Origin: Lantana camara
Lineage: Eukaryota > Streptophyta > Magnoliopsida > Lamiales > Verbenaceae
Direction: 5' to 3'
NCBI GenBank assembly: GCA_037501455.1
Contig: CM074863.1
Span: forward strand, 54,541,501-54,605,500
DNA: 64,000 nucleotides
In this document: piece by piece, positions 9,762 through 22,390 of the stretch
Numbering within the stretch: position 1 is the stretch's first letter
How the letters are laid out: every line of letters begins with the position of its first letter
The notes under the pieces: model-generated
The model's database searches: none
Seen by the model: only the letters and a program-made list of their open reading frames with translations
What the model was told of the DNA's origin: nothing
Position numbers and translations under genes: made by a program

Positions 9762-12700
9762 TGTGACGCCCCGTTTCTCGATCAAGGTATGCTTTGGTAC
9801 GAGAGTGAACGATTTACTTTTCTTTGCATGAATTATGTGAATAATATGCCTTAATTGACCGTTATGCTTGAACTTATGTGAAATATATACTTTAGATGAG
9901 TTAAGTGACTATTTGATATGGTAATTATGTGTTCATATTGTTTTCATTTGGCTTCGATGGCATGCTTCGTGTTTATCGAAACTATGTGCTTATTTGGACA
10001 TTAAACCATAATTTAGGGACTAAATGGTAAATTTATTTTCTAAGCCTGGAACTGGACATAACTTAATAAAATTGAGTAGATAATTTGATTACGAGTTCGT
10101 GGGTTTTTGAATCGCTCGATTTGGGGTTCGGACGAAGAAGTTATGGCCATTTTACGAAAGTCAACCTTTTTATAAGACTTATGACCCAATTCCGAATTTG
10201 GCCTAATTTGAGACCCAATTTCACTTATGACCCACTCTAATTTACCCGGTTCGTGACCCTAATAGCTGACCCAAATCCCTAAATCAGATTTTAACACCCA
10301 CAAGCCATTTTACGTTATTTCACAAAGATTTAAACACAAACTCTCTCTAGCCTATTCATCTTCTCCAGGAACACCAAGAACACCTCCAAGCATCTTCAAG
10401 AGGCAAGAGTGGAGATTGAAGCTGGGAATTCGAGAGTCAAGACCAAGTTATTCTCTTCTATTTTCAGCTCTCAAGGTAAGCTTTATGTGCTACTTCCATG
10501 GTTTTATGTTCTTGAGCTTCTTGACTTGAATTTGAACTAGGGTTCTTGTATGTTGGATTGAATTCGAATTTCTTGTTCGAAATATGATTCTTATGGTGTT
10601 AGGAACAATTTGATGTAAGTATTTCTTGATTTCATGCTTTTTTGATGAATCCACCATTGATGACCTTTGAAGCTTTCTTGAGAAATTCTTGCATGTCTAA
10701 GATTTACTTGATTTCTTGCAATCTTGGTGTTGTAGAATGATTATGCTTGAGTTTTTATGAGGTTTGGAATCAATTTTAGTTGAATTCATGCTAGGATTAG
10801 AGATTCACCATTGAAGAGCAACCTTGAACTATGAAGCTTTTATGCATATATGTAATTCTTGCTTAAATGATTTAATTCTTGGATTTTATGCTTATATTAT
10901 GTTCTGATATGATGTATGAATGTTTTATGATGCTTAATTGGAGTTTTGGAATCTTAATTTCATGTTTTGGGGTGTTTAGAACTCATTCCCGTCGAGTTCG
11001 AAGTGGCTGTCACGTTTTCTTTAAGTTCTGGGCAGAATCCACTAGGGTGGATTTTTGCTGTGTAAAAATCCATGGGGGTGGATTTGAGGCAGTAGCTTCT
11101 GGACAATCCGCGAGGGTGGATTTTTTGTGAAGGAAAATCCATGGGGGTGGATTTTCCCCAGCCTTGTTTTCTTGACTTGTTTCGCTTGTTTTGACTCTTG
11201 TATATCCTTTTCTTGTTTCGATAATACCTTTAATGAGTTGTGGCCGTATTATATGTGGTGGAACTTCTTGCATATCACTTGTTAGGATTTTATTGCCTTG
11301 ATCAAGTTGAAGTTGTTACATTTTGCTAAGTTATGCATTTAGTTGAACTTGTATGACTTCCTACGCTATGTGTGACCTTGACATGCTATACACGCTCATG
11401 ATTGATTCTCACGTTTCATTAAGTGCATGATATGACTCCATAAGCATTCATAACTCTCATAGTGACTTGTTACTTAAGCCGTGCGTCGTTTACTTGGTTT
11501 GGGTCGAGTCTCAACTTTGTTAGTACGTTTGTCTTATTAGGTGGTGAGTCTCCGACCGAGTAGTCCGTTGCTCGTGGTCGACCTTTGAGGTTCTTGGTAA
11601 AGGTGAGGAGTTATATTATTTAAATGTTTTCAAACTGTGGACAATACCATATAGCCTTCATGATTTGGTTCTCAAATTCCCGTTTTGAAAACCATATGTA
11701 TAGGCATAGTATGCCGGATTTGGGGAGCTTGGCTCATTATACTTATATCGTTTCTTATTGAAAACGGTTTGCAACTATAGTATGAATCTTGGTATACGGG
11801 ATAGGTACCCGAAATGTTTTGGTTTTGAAAAGGATATATATGTACGTATGTGGCGAGATGTTTTGGACCATGCTATGAAAGTGGTATGGAGATTGATGTA
11901 CCTTGCAAGGACGCTTGCTTGGGGAAATCGAACTTGAGCTCGGGGATGGAGGTGAGTGATATTTCGGGAAGGCAAGGGCCGACGGATGTCCCTATCCAAA
12001 GTTCCCACTGTGGACAAGATTACTAAGACTCCGAGGAGGTTTCGGGGTTGAAGTCTTCTTGGAGAGAGCTAGGTTTCATGGATCGAATTCTCTATGTTAT
12101 GGATGATCGGGGGTGCGCACCCTCGACATCAATGGCGTGATGGATGGATTGGTTTGATTTCTTTGGTTTGGGAAGTAAGGTTGGAGGGCTCATTCTCGCC
12201 GAGCCGGTTATGTTTCTAGTTTGTGATCCGTTGTTTTGAAAACCCCTTTGCATTGATTTTGGAATGTTAAACGGATCATAAACACCTTTAATATCGCATG
12301 CATTGTACCCCCTTTTTATTATATTCCTTAGATTAAATCCTCACCGGTTCCTTTTGAACTGACTCTTCAACCTTTGTATTGTCTGCAGGTCTTCAGGAGT
12401 CTTGCTAGGCGGTGTGTCGTAGAGTCTTGGCTCGTACAAGTTGTGTCGAGTCTGCATTTACTTAAAGTTGGTGTTGTGTATATTGTTATGGTTTAATGCT
12501 TTCATTAGCCTTGGTGGGCATTATGATATTGTTAGAAATGTTAGATTCTTGTATGAATTCCGTTTATGAAAATTGTACAGGTTGGGATCGTGATGATCAA
12601 ATGATATTTGGATATATTATCCTGGCGGGACAGGTGCTTAAGTAGTTGAACCCTTATTTATGATTTTGTTTCGGGACAGGTGCCTAGGGAGTGGAACCCG

Positions 12701-13022
12701 TATTTATATTATTCCTTGTCGGGACAGGTTGCATGTATTGAACCCGTTGAACTGTGTGATGCGTGATTGATCTCGTTAATTGACGTTAATGAATTGATTC
12801 CGATTGCATGCTACACGTTTGTTGAAAAAATTTATGCTCGCTTCCGCATGTCTGTTGCTTCTTTACGGCGCGTTGAGTCGAGTTGTTTAGGTACCGCCTA
12901 GCCAAGTTGTTTGTCCGTTACCGCTTGCTTTGGGAACGGCGCGTATATGAATATCAGTTTCATATACGAGATAGAACCTTAGCGCGGGGTAGGATGTGAT
13001 TGCCCTCCGCCGGGGCGTTACA
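9762..13022 (+). repeat. element A 3' LTR (3261 bp)
   Basis: Near-identical to 2550-5814, with single-base differences and small indels. Ends GGGGCGTTACA. Here the distal box is a perfect CCGCCTAGC (12895-12903), pairing with GCTAGGCGG at 12404-12412; the 5' copy has one mismatch. The four-unit palindrome array is at 11036-11155. Confidence 0.93.
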
Positions 13023-15081
13023 CCTAGACTCAAAATGTACGAAATACACGCTTGGCAAATGTATATGATGCATATGGAGAAAATGGAATGTAACACTTAT
13101 GTCATATGAGTTCATATTTCACATATTTCACATTGAACGAATCTATAAATCAAGTACTTGCAAGTTAATACATAAATTAACATACTAGCAATGCATATAT
13201 AACATAAAGTAACAAGAAGAGATCGTACATGGTGAACAAAGGGAGCAACATCTCAATTATGCACGTAGAGTAACACGTATATCACATAAGAGCATATATT
13301 GAACGTCGAACAATCAAGTTCATATACATATACAAAAGTTGAAGTGATAACATAAATGCAAAACATAAAGCATATTAGCTCAATCACACACAAATACAAG
13401 ATAAACAAGTTGGAAAAGTACAAGCAAAATGGAAGAAAACACAAAAAGAGTGGCTCCGGGCTAAAAGAGGTCAAAACTGGAAATTCTCGAAATGAACACG
13501 CTGTGGAAAACTGAGAATATCTTGTGTTCAAAAAAAGGGAATTGAGTTTTGTTTGTTTGATAAGAAACTAGACAAATAGACCTTTCAAATGGTATATGGC
13601 TCGAATCATGGTTCAAAGCGAGGTGAAAATGGCGTAGGTCCGAAGTTGGATGAATGCAGATTTTCGAAGAAGTAGTGACACCAAAAAGGGTTGATTATAT
13701 CTCACAAACGGCAAAATATATTTAAGAAATTCCAATTGGAAAATATTCTAGACTTCAAGAGGTTTTCGTCGGTTAAAAAATCAGGTCAATCGGAGTTCAT
13801 TTGAGGGGTAACCGAAACAAAACAAACTCAGGCTGAAAATAGAGAAGGATCCACGGCCGTGAATTTCTCCATGTAAAAAAATCCACGCCCGTGGATCACT
13901 CTCCAGTAGCAAAACGAAGCAAAAACAGGGCAAGAACGAAGTGGGAGGCCAAAATGCATGAAACCAACTCAAAACTCAACCAAATGCATACCATATCAAG
14001 TCATAAACTCATGCATACATGAAGATATACAAGGAGGAATGCAAGGGAGGTGCATATATTCATATTCATGCCAAAAGTTTCAAAACCCAAAATGAAACCT
14101 AATGAATCCAAGACTTTCATGCAAATTCCAACCATAAACTTATTATATGATCTCTTAAGACCAATTAGGATGCATAACTTTGAAGAAATCCACACAAGAC
14201 CACTCCAAATTCAACCAAACATGCCAAACCCTTACTATTCACTATATACACCCAAACTCATGCAATCCATTGTGAAAACTAATTAAATTGGACTTAAATG
14301 AATCATATAGACATGGAGATGTCAAAAATAGACTTACCTCTTTGATTGGAGAAGAAATGGTAGAGCTAAGAACTCAAAATCTTCAAAGGTGAATAGTTGC
14401 TTCTTCCTTTCTTTGTTTCTCCTTGGAGCTGATGTTGGGGGGCCTTTTTCTCTTTCTTTCTTGGGTTTGGTTCCAAATGGCTGAGGTGATGGAGAAAAGG
14501 GGCTTAACTCAAGTGTATAAAGTCACGGTTAAGGCTTGGTTAGGTTAATGGTGGCCCCACAAGTGAAGACTAGTCAAAGAAGAGGACTTATGGCGCAAGT
14601 TGCTTGTTTCGGTCGATATTCGGAGGCTCAAATGGGCTTAGAAAAATATAAATCTTGATCCCTTGGTTTCCTTTCTTGGTTATGAGTCCAACGCCTCTTC
14701 TGTAATTCGAATCCGAATTCCCTAGCTCAAGATACGCCGCCCGGAACCCGAGGTGCGCTAAATGCCCTGTAACCATCCTCTAGGTTCTGAAAAACAAAAC
14801 AAACACAAAGCCAAACCAAACGAACCCAAAAATACAAAACGAGTATAACACCAAGTTAATAACACACATAATTCACACATGCCAAGTTCTCGCAAAAATC
14901 GGAATTGAAATCGAACGCATATAGATCAAGTTCTTAGGCAAATAGGCATAAACCTTCAAATAAATTCAATTAATCAAATAAACATTAAAACGTCAAATAA
15001 ATGTGTAATTAAATAATTTAAATGCGCATATAACACTCTTGTTACAACGTTCCTGGAGAGCCGGACGAGCGGGATGTTACA
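13023..15081 (-). repeat. gypsy LTR F, right part (minus orientation)
   Basis: Continuation of 1525-2549 after the target duplication of element A. It ends gagcgggatgttaca at 15081, like the B LTRs, so this end is the biological start of a minus-strand LTR. A donor-like AGAGGTAAGT (minus) lies near 14336. The palindrome array at 13849-13897 has ATCCACGG/CCGTGAAT and a nearly perfect ATCCACGCCCGTGGAT. No coding sequence was recognised. Confidence 0.78.
13849..13897 (-). repeat. palindrome array, LTR F (2 units)
   Basis: Two inverted repeats, 13849-13864 and 13881-13896, with ATCCAC arms around GGCC or GCCC. They lie about 1.19-1.23 kb from the LTR start (15081), the same relative place as in other families. 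Confidence 0.75.
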
Positions 15082-15550
15082 GAAGACTTCTGTCTCCTAT
15101 AATAGGAAGTTTGACTTTTCAACTTTTCCAAAGTTAAAAGTCAATATTCAATAAATAAATTAATTCCCAAGTAATTATTTATTGGGTTAAGTTTATTTGG
15201 GAATAGTGTTAACAATTAATTCAAAATTAATTAAAAGACCAAAATTAATTGATTAAAATTTAATTAATTAATTCTAGAAAAGAATTTAATTATTTAATTT
15301 AATTGGAATAATAAGGTCTTAACTTATTCTCCAAGTCTAGCAAGAGAAGACTTCTCTCTCCTACAATTGGAAGTTTGACTTTTCAACTTTCATAGAGTTA
15401 AAAGTCAATATTCAATAAATAAATTAATTCCCAATTAATTACTTTTTGGGTTAAGTTTATTTGAGAATAGTGTTAACAATTAATCAAAAATTAATTAAAA
15501 GACCAAAATTAATTAATTACAGTTTAATTAATTAATTATAGAAAAGAATT
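15082..15550 (-). repeat. 264-bp tandem duplication in the copia LTR
   Basis: The unit starting gaagacttctgtctcctat at 15082 recurs at 15346 (gaagacttctctctcctac) and stays alignable for about 205 bases to about 15550. Both units hold the same aattaatt-rich stretch. The first unit begins exactly at the LTR F junction. Confidence 0.9.
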
Positions 15551-15580
15551 CGCGTGTGAAATAAATCGCACGAAATGGGA

Positions 15581-15661
15581 CACGTGTGAAGCCACGTGTA
15601 CGTGACACGTGGCAGCATGTTGGCCGCGTGACGCGTGGCAGCCACGTGTACATGACACGTG
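15581..15661. promoter_or_regulatory. cluster of five G-box (CACGTG) motifs
   Basis: CACGTG at 15581, 15593, 15606, 15643 and 15656, several extended to GACACGTGGC, the classic ABRE/G-box core bound by plant bZIP and bHLH factors. A related CGCGTG/ACGCGTGG element lies between them. They sit in the copia LTR, about 1.2 kb from its start. Hormone or stress control is an inference from the motif. Confidence 0.7.
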
Positions 15662-16851
15662 GCATCAGCCTCGTTTTATGCCCATTTTGATCAACAATTT
15701 TTTTTTATCCTTCGTTAATCATATTAACATCCTACCATAACCCTCGTGTTCTGGCATTTGTTTGTGACCCTTTAGGTTCATTATTCGATTAGCAGTGACA
15801 ATAATTAATTAATTCCCTAATTAATTAATCACTTCACAAATCACACTACCGTAATCTAGCAATGGGTGTGTGACCCCTAGCCGAATAACGAAATGAATCG
15901 AATAACCTTTCAGTCAATGACAATCAGTGAAATACGATCCTCCTACAACTCCATCTCTCAATGAAGAACTAAGGCATCGGAATATTCTCAGAGCCCAAAT
16001 ATTCTTGATCTTTAAGGTTAAGTTCGTTTCATATCCATTTCGATCTCAATCCTAGAAAACCCCGTTTTCTAGGTGTCTTGATCTTTTATCCACCTTGGCC
16101 AAGGGTTTAATGTTTAATAGGCTACGAACATCTTAATTAGTAAGAGATCATTCTTGTTCTTAACAAGTGCAGGTCCTTTATCGATTCTACTAATTCTACA
16201 TATGCCACTTGTGTAATCCCAACATAGGTCGTGGTTCAGGTGTCTATATGGCGACACCCTTTTGAGCCTATATCAAAGATTACAGAGTTAGCTCATATGA
16301 GACATTACAGAATCTCAAGTCTAAGGATTAATGAATCACGTCATTGACATGTGAGATATTTCCTAATCTGGAGGTTTCAGGAAACTTCCTTTCCAATTTA
16401 GGAATGTTCCCACGTGGGACATTTCAGTGATGAAGTTCTTGTAACAATCACCCTCACGTATTATGAACGCATCAACGCATGCACTTATCACTCCATGAAA
16501 CTGAGTGATCCTTCAAAAGGACATAATCACATAAGCAAGTCTCAGCAGAGTCAAGGTCGACACTCCCGCTGTCTGTCGGACTCATTGACTTGGGGAAGTT
16601 TCTAATCCTCGCCTATGGAGTTAAGAACTTGTTTCATGTGCCGTTTCCATAACGATAAAGTTCTTAACGGCCTCATCGGATAAGGGAGTTCAATACATGC
16701 AAAACATAGTCAACCCAAGCAGACATAAATATGCACATAAGGAAGTGATTGCCTATGAACAAAATCAACTCGTTTATTATTCAAAGACTGTTTGTGATTT
16801 TACAAGGAAATAGTAAAGCAAACATCTGCTTTAAGGGTACTATTCCTAACA

Positions 16852-17271
16852 TGCAATGTTATCTGCTAATAGCTTGTGTGGATGCATTTTATGTGAAATT
16901 GCATTAAACAAGACTTATTAAAAATGGATAACTATTCAGGTTGGTGAGGTCAAAACTAGATAACTCTCCGATATTCGAAGATCACACAAAATATTAAGCA
17001 ATTTTCAAAAATAGGTATTTTACGTAAGGTGTAACCTTTAATAAAATTCCTAGCATTCCATCAATAGGACTTAAGTTTAATAAGTTATCGTCTCACGAGT
17101 CGTGGGGTAACTTATTAGTTCTTAGTTTCCTGATTGATCACTTTTAAAGTAATTGATATTTCATGATTATTTTGGGGAGTGTGATGTCTCACGAGTCGTC
17201 GGTCGTGCGAACTAGGTTTAATCATGATCTTATGATTGATGGTCTTACTGAAAACCTAAGTAGATATGGAT
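16852..17271 (+). other. copia leader-like fragment, reverse complement of 1250-1524
   Basis: From about 16990 this matches the reverse complement of the copia leader at the left edge, including two copies of the cacgagtcgtg box (17094-17104, 17190-17200). The first 130 bases are unassigned. No ORF of note. LTR J begins at 17272. Confidence 0.6.
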
Positions 17272-19274
17272 TGTAGCACCCGGAACGCAAAGTAGCCACA
17301 TCCCCCGTACTATAGTTCAATCCACATATGGACGAGCACCCATACATGAATCAAGCCTATAGTGAACGGGAGACAATAAAAAAACAATCTAGCTAGGCGG
17401 AACTAACCCTCAATTAATTACAACAATACTTAACAAATAACGCGGAAGCACAATATAATCATATCATCATTCTAGTGCGTTTTCAATCTATCAATGTATA
17501 ATCTCTCAAAGTAACCTAAATGAGTCATAAAATACATATGCTTTAAATAGGTAAATGTACTGTGCTAGACTCAAAATAAAAGACTTGCCCCGACTCAATC
17601 CTGCCTAGCGCTCAACCGCAAGAACCTGAAAAGTGAGGTGTTAGTCTATGAAAGACTGAGTGAGGGGTTTAAATAAATATAAGCACACATATCTTGCAAG
17701 CTATAATCTCGGGTAAGATTTTATAAAAAGAAATCAATATAAGTTCAAGAATAAAGTAAATCCTCGCCCGAGATTCTAACTATTCAATTTAACAGTTCAA
17801 TCATTATCAATTCAATCCGTGGCCCCAAGAGTGAGGGCTTTCTCCAACCTTTACTACGAAAGTGAACAATCATGAATGTTTTCGTTTATTAGGTGATCAT
17901 ACAAGTAATTAACGTACAATCAATTAGCAGTTTCATGAACCCTTTTTCCTCCGGGTGATGGTGGGCTTGCAAGACCCAACCATCCGATCATGGCATACGG
18001 AACATAACTCCCACGTACGGGGATTTCTTCCTCCACCAAACCTCCTGCTGGATTCAGAGGTGATCCCAAAATGCTGAGGATAGTGCAAGAGTTACTCGTC
18101 AGCCCTTTGCTTTCCCGATTGGCCCAATACACTACCCTCGGGCGCACAGTACAGTACAATATACTCGCCAAATCAATCAATCAATTCAGTCCGTTCAGTA
18201 CATTCATGAAATCCGTTTAAAATCAATAAGGTTTGGAAAACTATAGATATATAGATACATTTTGGCTTAAAACAACAATAGGGTCGTATGGGTTCTATAT
18301 ATCTGGAATTTAAACCTCACCTGATGACCGATAAAACAAAACAAGGATACAAGAAAGTGTCTATACGACCAATGATCTCCACCCTGGAGAAGAACTAGAC
18401 AAGAAAGGAAACAACGGGAACTCGTGAGACGAGACTCAATATGAGACCAAGTATGACGCACGACAATGCTCATGTAACCCCTTAATAACCAAACAAATTA
18501 GCAATCAAGTGACACTTAAATATGTATGAGAAGCAATTAACATCTAAGAGATAAAATCAATCTCAAGGACTTACATATTCATATCATTCAACCTTTCAAG
18601 TTTGCTTCGTATAAGGCATGGAGTCACATAATCACGTTTGAGAAATTAAGTACTAAGAAGTGTCAAATAGGAGAATAATTATCAATACACCAAGTATATA
18701 ATTCATATAAGTCACATACGGGAGCCAAGGAAGTGAAAGGAATGTAAGAAGAGGGATTTTGGTGAAGTTTGGCAAAAATAAACAATTTTTGAAAACGTAC
18801 ATGCTGTAGGAAAACTGGAATATCTTGATTTCTAGAATTTGGAATTGAGTTTTGTTTCTTGGGTATAAAACTAAACACACATACCTTTCTGATGATATAT
18901 GGCTCGTTTTCTAGTTCAAAGCGAGGAGAAAATGGCGTAAGCTTGAAGTTGGGTGAATGCAGATTTCCGGTGAAGTGGCAACACCAAGAAGAATTGATTA
19001 TATCTCACAAATGAAAAAAGATATTGAGATGATTCCAATTGGAGGTTGTTCCAGAATTCAATAGGTTTCCAACAGTTCAAAATTTTGGTCAATCAGAGTT
19101 CCGATGAGGGGGTGCCCAGCCGGGGAAAATACATGGCAAAATTTACCCGACCAGGAAAAAAGAGTGCAGAAAAACCTTTGGACTAAAGTACCCGCCCGGG
19201 TACTTTTCCTCACTAAATTTACTCGGCCGGGTAACCCAACTGGGCTAGAAAAGGTTGCAATATAGGGGTTTCTC
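17272..19274 (-). repeat. gypsy LTR J, left part (minus orientation)
   Basis: Starts TGTAGCACCCGG with a catcccccg block, the reverse complement of the end of the element D LTR (compare 30560-30695). Other shared blocks include the tcctccgggtgatgg region near 17950. It is related to, but clearly diverged from, the D LTRs. Element B interrupts it at 19274, about 40 bases from its palindrome array. Confidence 0.8.
19140..19236 (-). repeat. palindrome array, LTR J
   Basis: AGTACCC/GGGTACT around GCCC (19187-19204), TTACTCGG/CCGGGTAA (19219-19234), and a weaker TTACCCGACCAGG nearby. This is the third arm sequence seen in the window. Confidence 0.65.
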
Positions 19275-22200
19275 TGTAACACCCCGGAGCGGAGGGCGCC
19301 ACATCCCCCGCACCATAGCCCAACATGGTTAACGAAATGGGAACTCCGCTCCCGTATTGAACCATAGCGAACGGGTGACAAACAAAATTCAACTCTAGGC
19401 TAGGCGGTCTAGACCCTGAACATAGTGCGCAACAAAATAAACCTAAAGTGCGGAAGCTGCAGGATCACATAACAAAACCAAATCTATACATACAAACTTA
19501 AGGTAAAATAAAGAGTTTACATCATGTTTTGCCTACTCCGGGCCAAATAGGACATGCATAGCTTCAAATTACAAAAACATAGCTTATAAGTATTTATACA
19601 TAGTACCAAATGTACATAGTACCAAAGTGGAAAAGTAAATATGCCAATGCAAGGACTCTAAAACGACTCGAACAAATCCCAAGACTCGAAAGACGACCAC
19701 CCCCTAGCTAAACTCTCAACTAAGCACCTACAAAGCTCAAAACAAAGGGGGGAAAGAAAAGAAGCAACGAGGGTCAGTCCTAGAGACTGGTGAGGGGGCT
19801 ACACACGTACACATACATATAAGTAAGAGCATAGCATATTCAAATCGAAAGTGTTCATGAACCGGGTGTGGTTTTTGCATTCCAAAAGAGTTTAACCCAT
19901 AATACTATATATATATATATATATATACGAAGAAAGGTTTAGGGCAGAAGGCCAAAGTCAACCAAGTTTTAGAAGTTATAAGTCCACCCCGTTTCACAAA
20001 CCGTATCGGATACAAAAGTAAAACATAAACATAACAACACGGCGAGAACGAGTTCTCACACACTTACTCAAACCAAAGCAAAGCTCATAAACAATCCCAC
20101 CTTTACACCATTGGGGAAGAGAGGTGCCCCTCTCAACCCTCCACAGAACGAAACTGATGAACCGGAGGATCCCGCCCGGTTCCTTCGACGGCCAACCTTC
20201 AAGTGCTCCGTCAGCATAGGAGAACTGAGTCTCCCGTGAATGGAGTCGTGTTGATGAGAGAGCCCGGCGACCCCATGGCCGACCCGAGATCACATACCAC
20301 TTCTCCGGGGCCCAAACTGATCACAGAACTCACACACACATATCTCAAAAAGCGTATACTTATCACGAAAAGCTTATCTTGCCAAAACTTAACACGAACA
20401 CACGCCAACCCTTTTCAAAACATAAGAACAAAAATAGCTTACTTATACATAAAAGCGTTTTCAAACGTTTTATAACAAAAGGGCCAATTCCCGCAAAATA
20501 CATATCGAACACTTATTTATACATATATATAGTTCGCATGTCGGCTTAAATTACATGTTGGGTTGTAGGTCATAATAGCTAAAAAGAAAGAAACCTCACC
20601 TCCGAGAAGCAACGGGAACAAAGGAAGCAAACAGACGTCTAAAAGACAACCTCGTCAACCAAGGAACGAACCTAAAGGCAAAGCAAAGACAAAAGACAAA
20701 CTTAGACCCAATATGAACCAAATTAGACGCTCGGTAGATGCGTATGTATGTTTATGATGCAAAGAATATGAAATGAATCCACATTAGGTCATATAGGAGC
20801 AATCAAGGCATATAAGGTCCTACTTCATAACCGAGGGCAAAGAATAAACCATAAATTCACGAGATCAAGCTTAACACATCATACAACAAGCTAATCATGC
20901 ATATACATCATAAACAAGGCAAGAAATATCAACAAGAAGCAACGAAATGACGAAAGAAACTCCTCCCGACCATCACCTACTAAGTGGACAAGACTTCGTC
21001 CAAAATGCATAGGAATCGGACACAGTCGTGTCCGGTTTAAATAAAATCAGGACCCAAAGTCGAGAGCTTGACACGGTCGTGTCCATTTCCAGTTATAACA
21101 TGACACGGCCGTGTCATGCGTTCGGCCTGGAAATTTTTTAACGTAGGAAGTCCGAATTTGAGGGGAAAAACAGGGCATTTCGGTTCAAGCCTTCAAGGAG
21201 TCTCTTATGCCATCAAAAATACATAAACCAAGCATGGAACTAACACTAATTCATCATATATTCATGCCATATAAGGAGCAAAAACTTAGCTCCAAAATAT
21301 GAAAGAAACAAAGCAAGAAATGGGAGGGATTGTATCAAGCTATATCATCCAATCCCAAGAGCTAATTAATGGCCAATTAATCATAATCCAACAACCACGA
21401 AAGTAGAAGCAATAAATGCTAAGAACCAAGTCATAGAAGCAACATATCATCACCCAAACTCAAGAGAATCGAGAAGGAAGCAAGAATCATCAAATTCATC
21501 CAATCTCTACTATTCACATGCTTGTTAGAACTCATGAATCAACCAATGAAATCAGCTCAAATCCACATAAAAGAGAGAAGAGAGAGTGTATATTACAATC
21601 ATAAACTTACCTTTCGAATTTGAGAAGCTTTGGTGGAGATTTGAGCTCAAAATCATCAAAATGGCCAAAGGGGGTTTTCTTCCTTCCTTCCTTGCTTGGA
21701 GCTGATCGTGATTGAGAGGGAGAGAGGAAATGGATTGGTTCTCTTGTTTAAGGGGCTGAAATGGGGTGTTAACTCATGGTTCAAATCATGGTTAAGGGTT
21801 TTCTTAAGTTCAAGTAGGGTCCACCAAGCTTAATTAGGTCAAAAGGTAGTTCTTAAGCGAAAAGGGCTCGTTTCGGTTGAAAAACGGGGAATCAAAAGTG
21901 CTTAGAAAAATATAAATCTTGATTCTTCATCTTTCTTTCTTCGTTATGAGTCCAACGCATCTTCCGGAATTCGAATCCATATTCCCGAGCTCATGTTACG
22001 CCTTCCGGAACACAAGGTGTGCTAAAGCTCGTTAGGCCCTTAGGTCCCTAAAACATAAAACGGTTTCAAAACCGTATCAAACGAACTCAAAAACAAGTAA
22101 CGAACATAAAGACACATCCATAACACATATAAGTCACGCATAGCACGTAATCACAAAAACCAAAAACGAAAACGGACTCAAACAGGGCAAGAACAAATCA

Positions 22201-22373
22201 AAGAGAGCAAATACTTGCAAATAAATCACATATGGTCAAATAAGTTTCAAGTAATTCAAATATATCACATAGAAGTATAATAAACACTTAATTCACATAA
22301 TTAAATAATTAAAAGCGCACATAGCTCACCCGTGAAGCCATACCTGGAAAGGCCGGACGAGCGGGATGTTACA
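19275..22373 (-). repeat. element B 3' LTR (3099 bp)
   Basis: On the plus strand it starts TGTAACACCCCGG and ends GGATGTTACA. It holds GCTAGGCGG at 19399-19407, an AT microsatellite 19906-19927, the palindrome array 20986-21118, and a minus-strand donor-like AAAG/GTAAGT near 21610. Confidence 0.92.
20986..21118 (-). repeat. palindrome array, element B 3' LTR (4 units)
   Basis: Units GGACAAGACTTCGTCC (20986-21001), CGGACAC/GTGTCCG around AGTC (about 21017-21034), GACACGGTCGTGTCC (21070-21084) and the perfect 20-bp palindrome CATGACACGGCCGTGTCATG (21099-21118). Spacers are unrelated. The outer arm bases differ between units (cgg..ccg, cat..atg), yet each unit stays self-complementary. Confidence 0.88.
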
Positions 22374-22388
22374 AACTCCCCTCCTTCA
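22374..22388 (-). other. polypurine tract, element B
   Basis: The plus strand reads aactcccctccttca, so the minus strand has TGAAGGAGGGGAGTT directly upstream of its 3' LTR. This fixes the element's orientation together with the PBS. Confidence 0.8.
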
Positions 22389-22390
22389 AA

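Larger units (their letters stand above)
2550..13022 (+). mobile_element. element A: Tekay-like Ty3/gypsy retrotransposon, internally deleted
   Basis: Complete LTR-to-LTR structure: 5' LTR 2550-5814, PBS 5826-5837, pol remnant, purine tract 9749-9760, 3' LTR 9762-13022. The flanking pentamers are CTTAG (2545-2549) and CCTAG (13023-13027), a target duplication with one mismatch. The LTRs differ by only a few bases per hundred by eye, so insertion was recent. Yet the 3.95-kb interior lacks gag, protease and the N-terminal half of RT (element D's own interior is about 4.77 kb). This fits a deletion derivative mobilised in trans. It sits in LTR F. Confidence 0.93.
15082..16851 (-). repeat. Ty1/copia LTR (minus), 3' part interrupted
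   Basis: Read on the minus strand from 16851 it begins TGTTAGGAATAGTACCC, homologous to the copia 3' LTR at 52240 (TATTGGGAATAGTTCCC). Shared blocks continue through its length. Its far end is cut by LTR F. It may be the 5' LTR of the copia copy whose leader and gag occupy 1-1524, with everything from 1525 to 15081 inserted later. This link is inferred. Confidence 0.72.
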
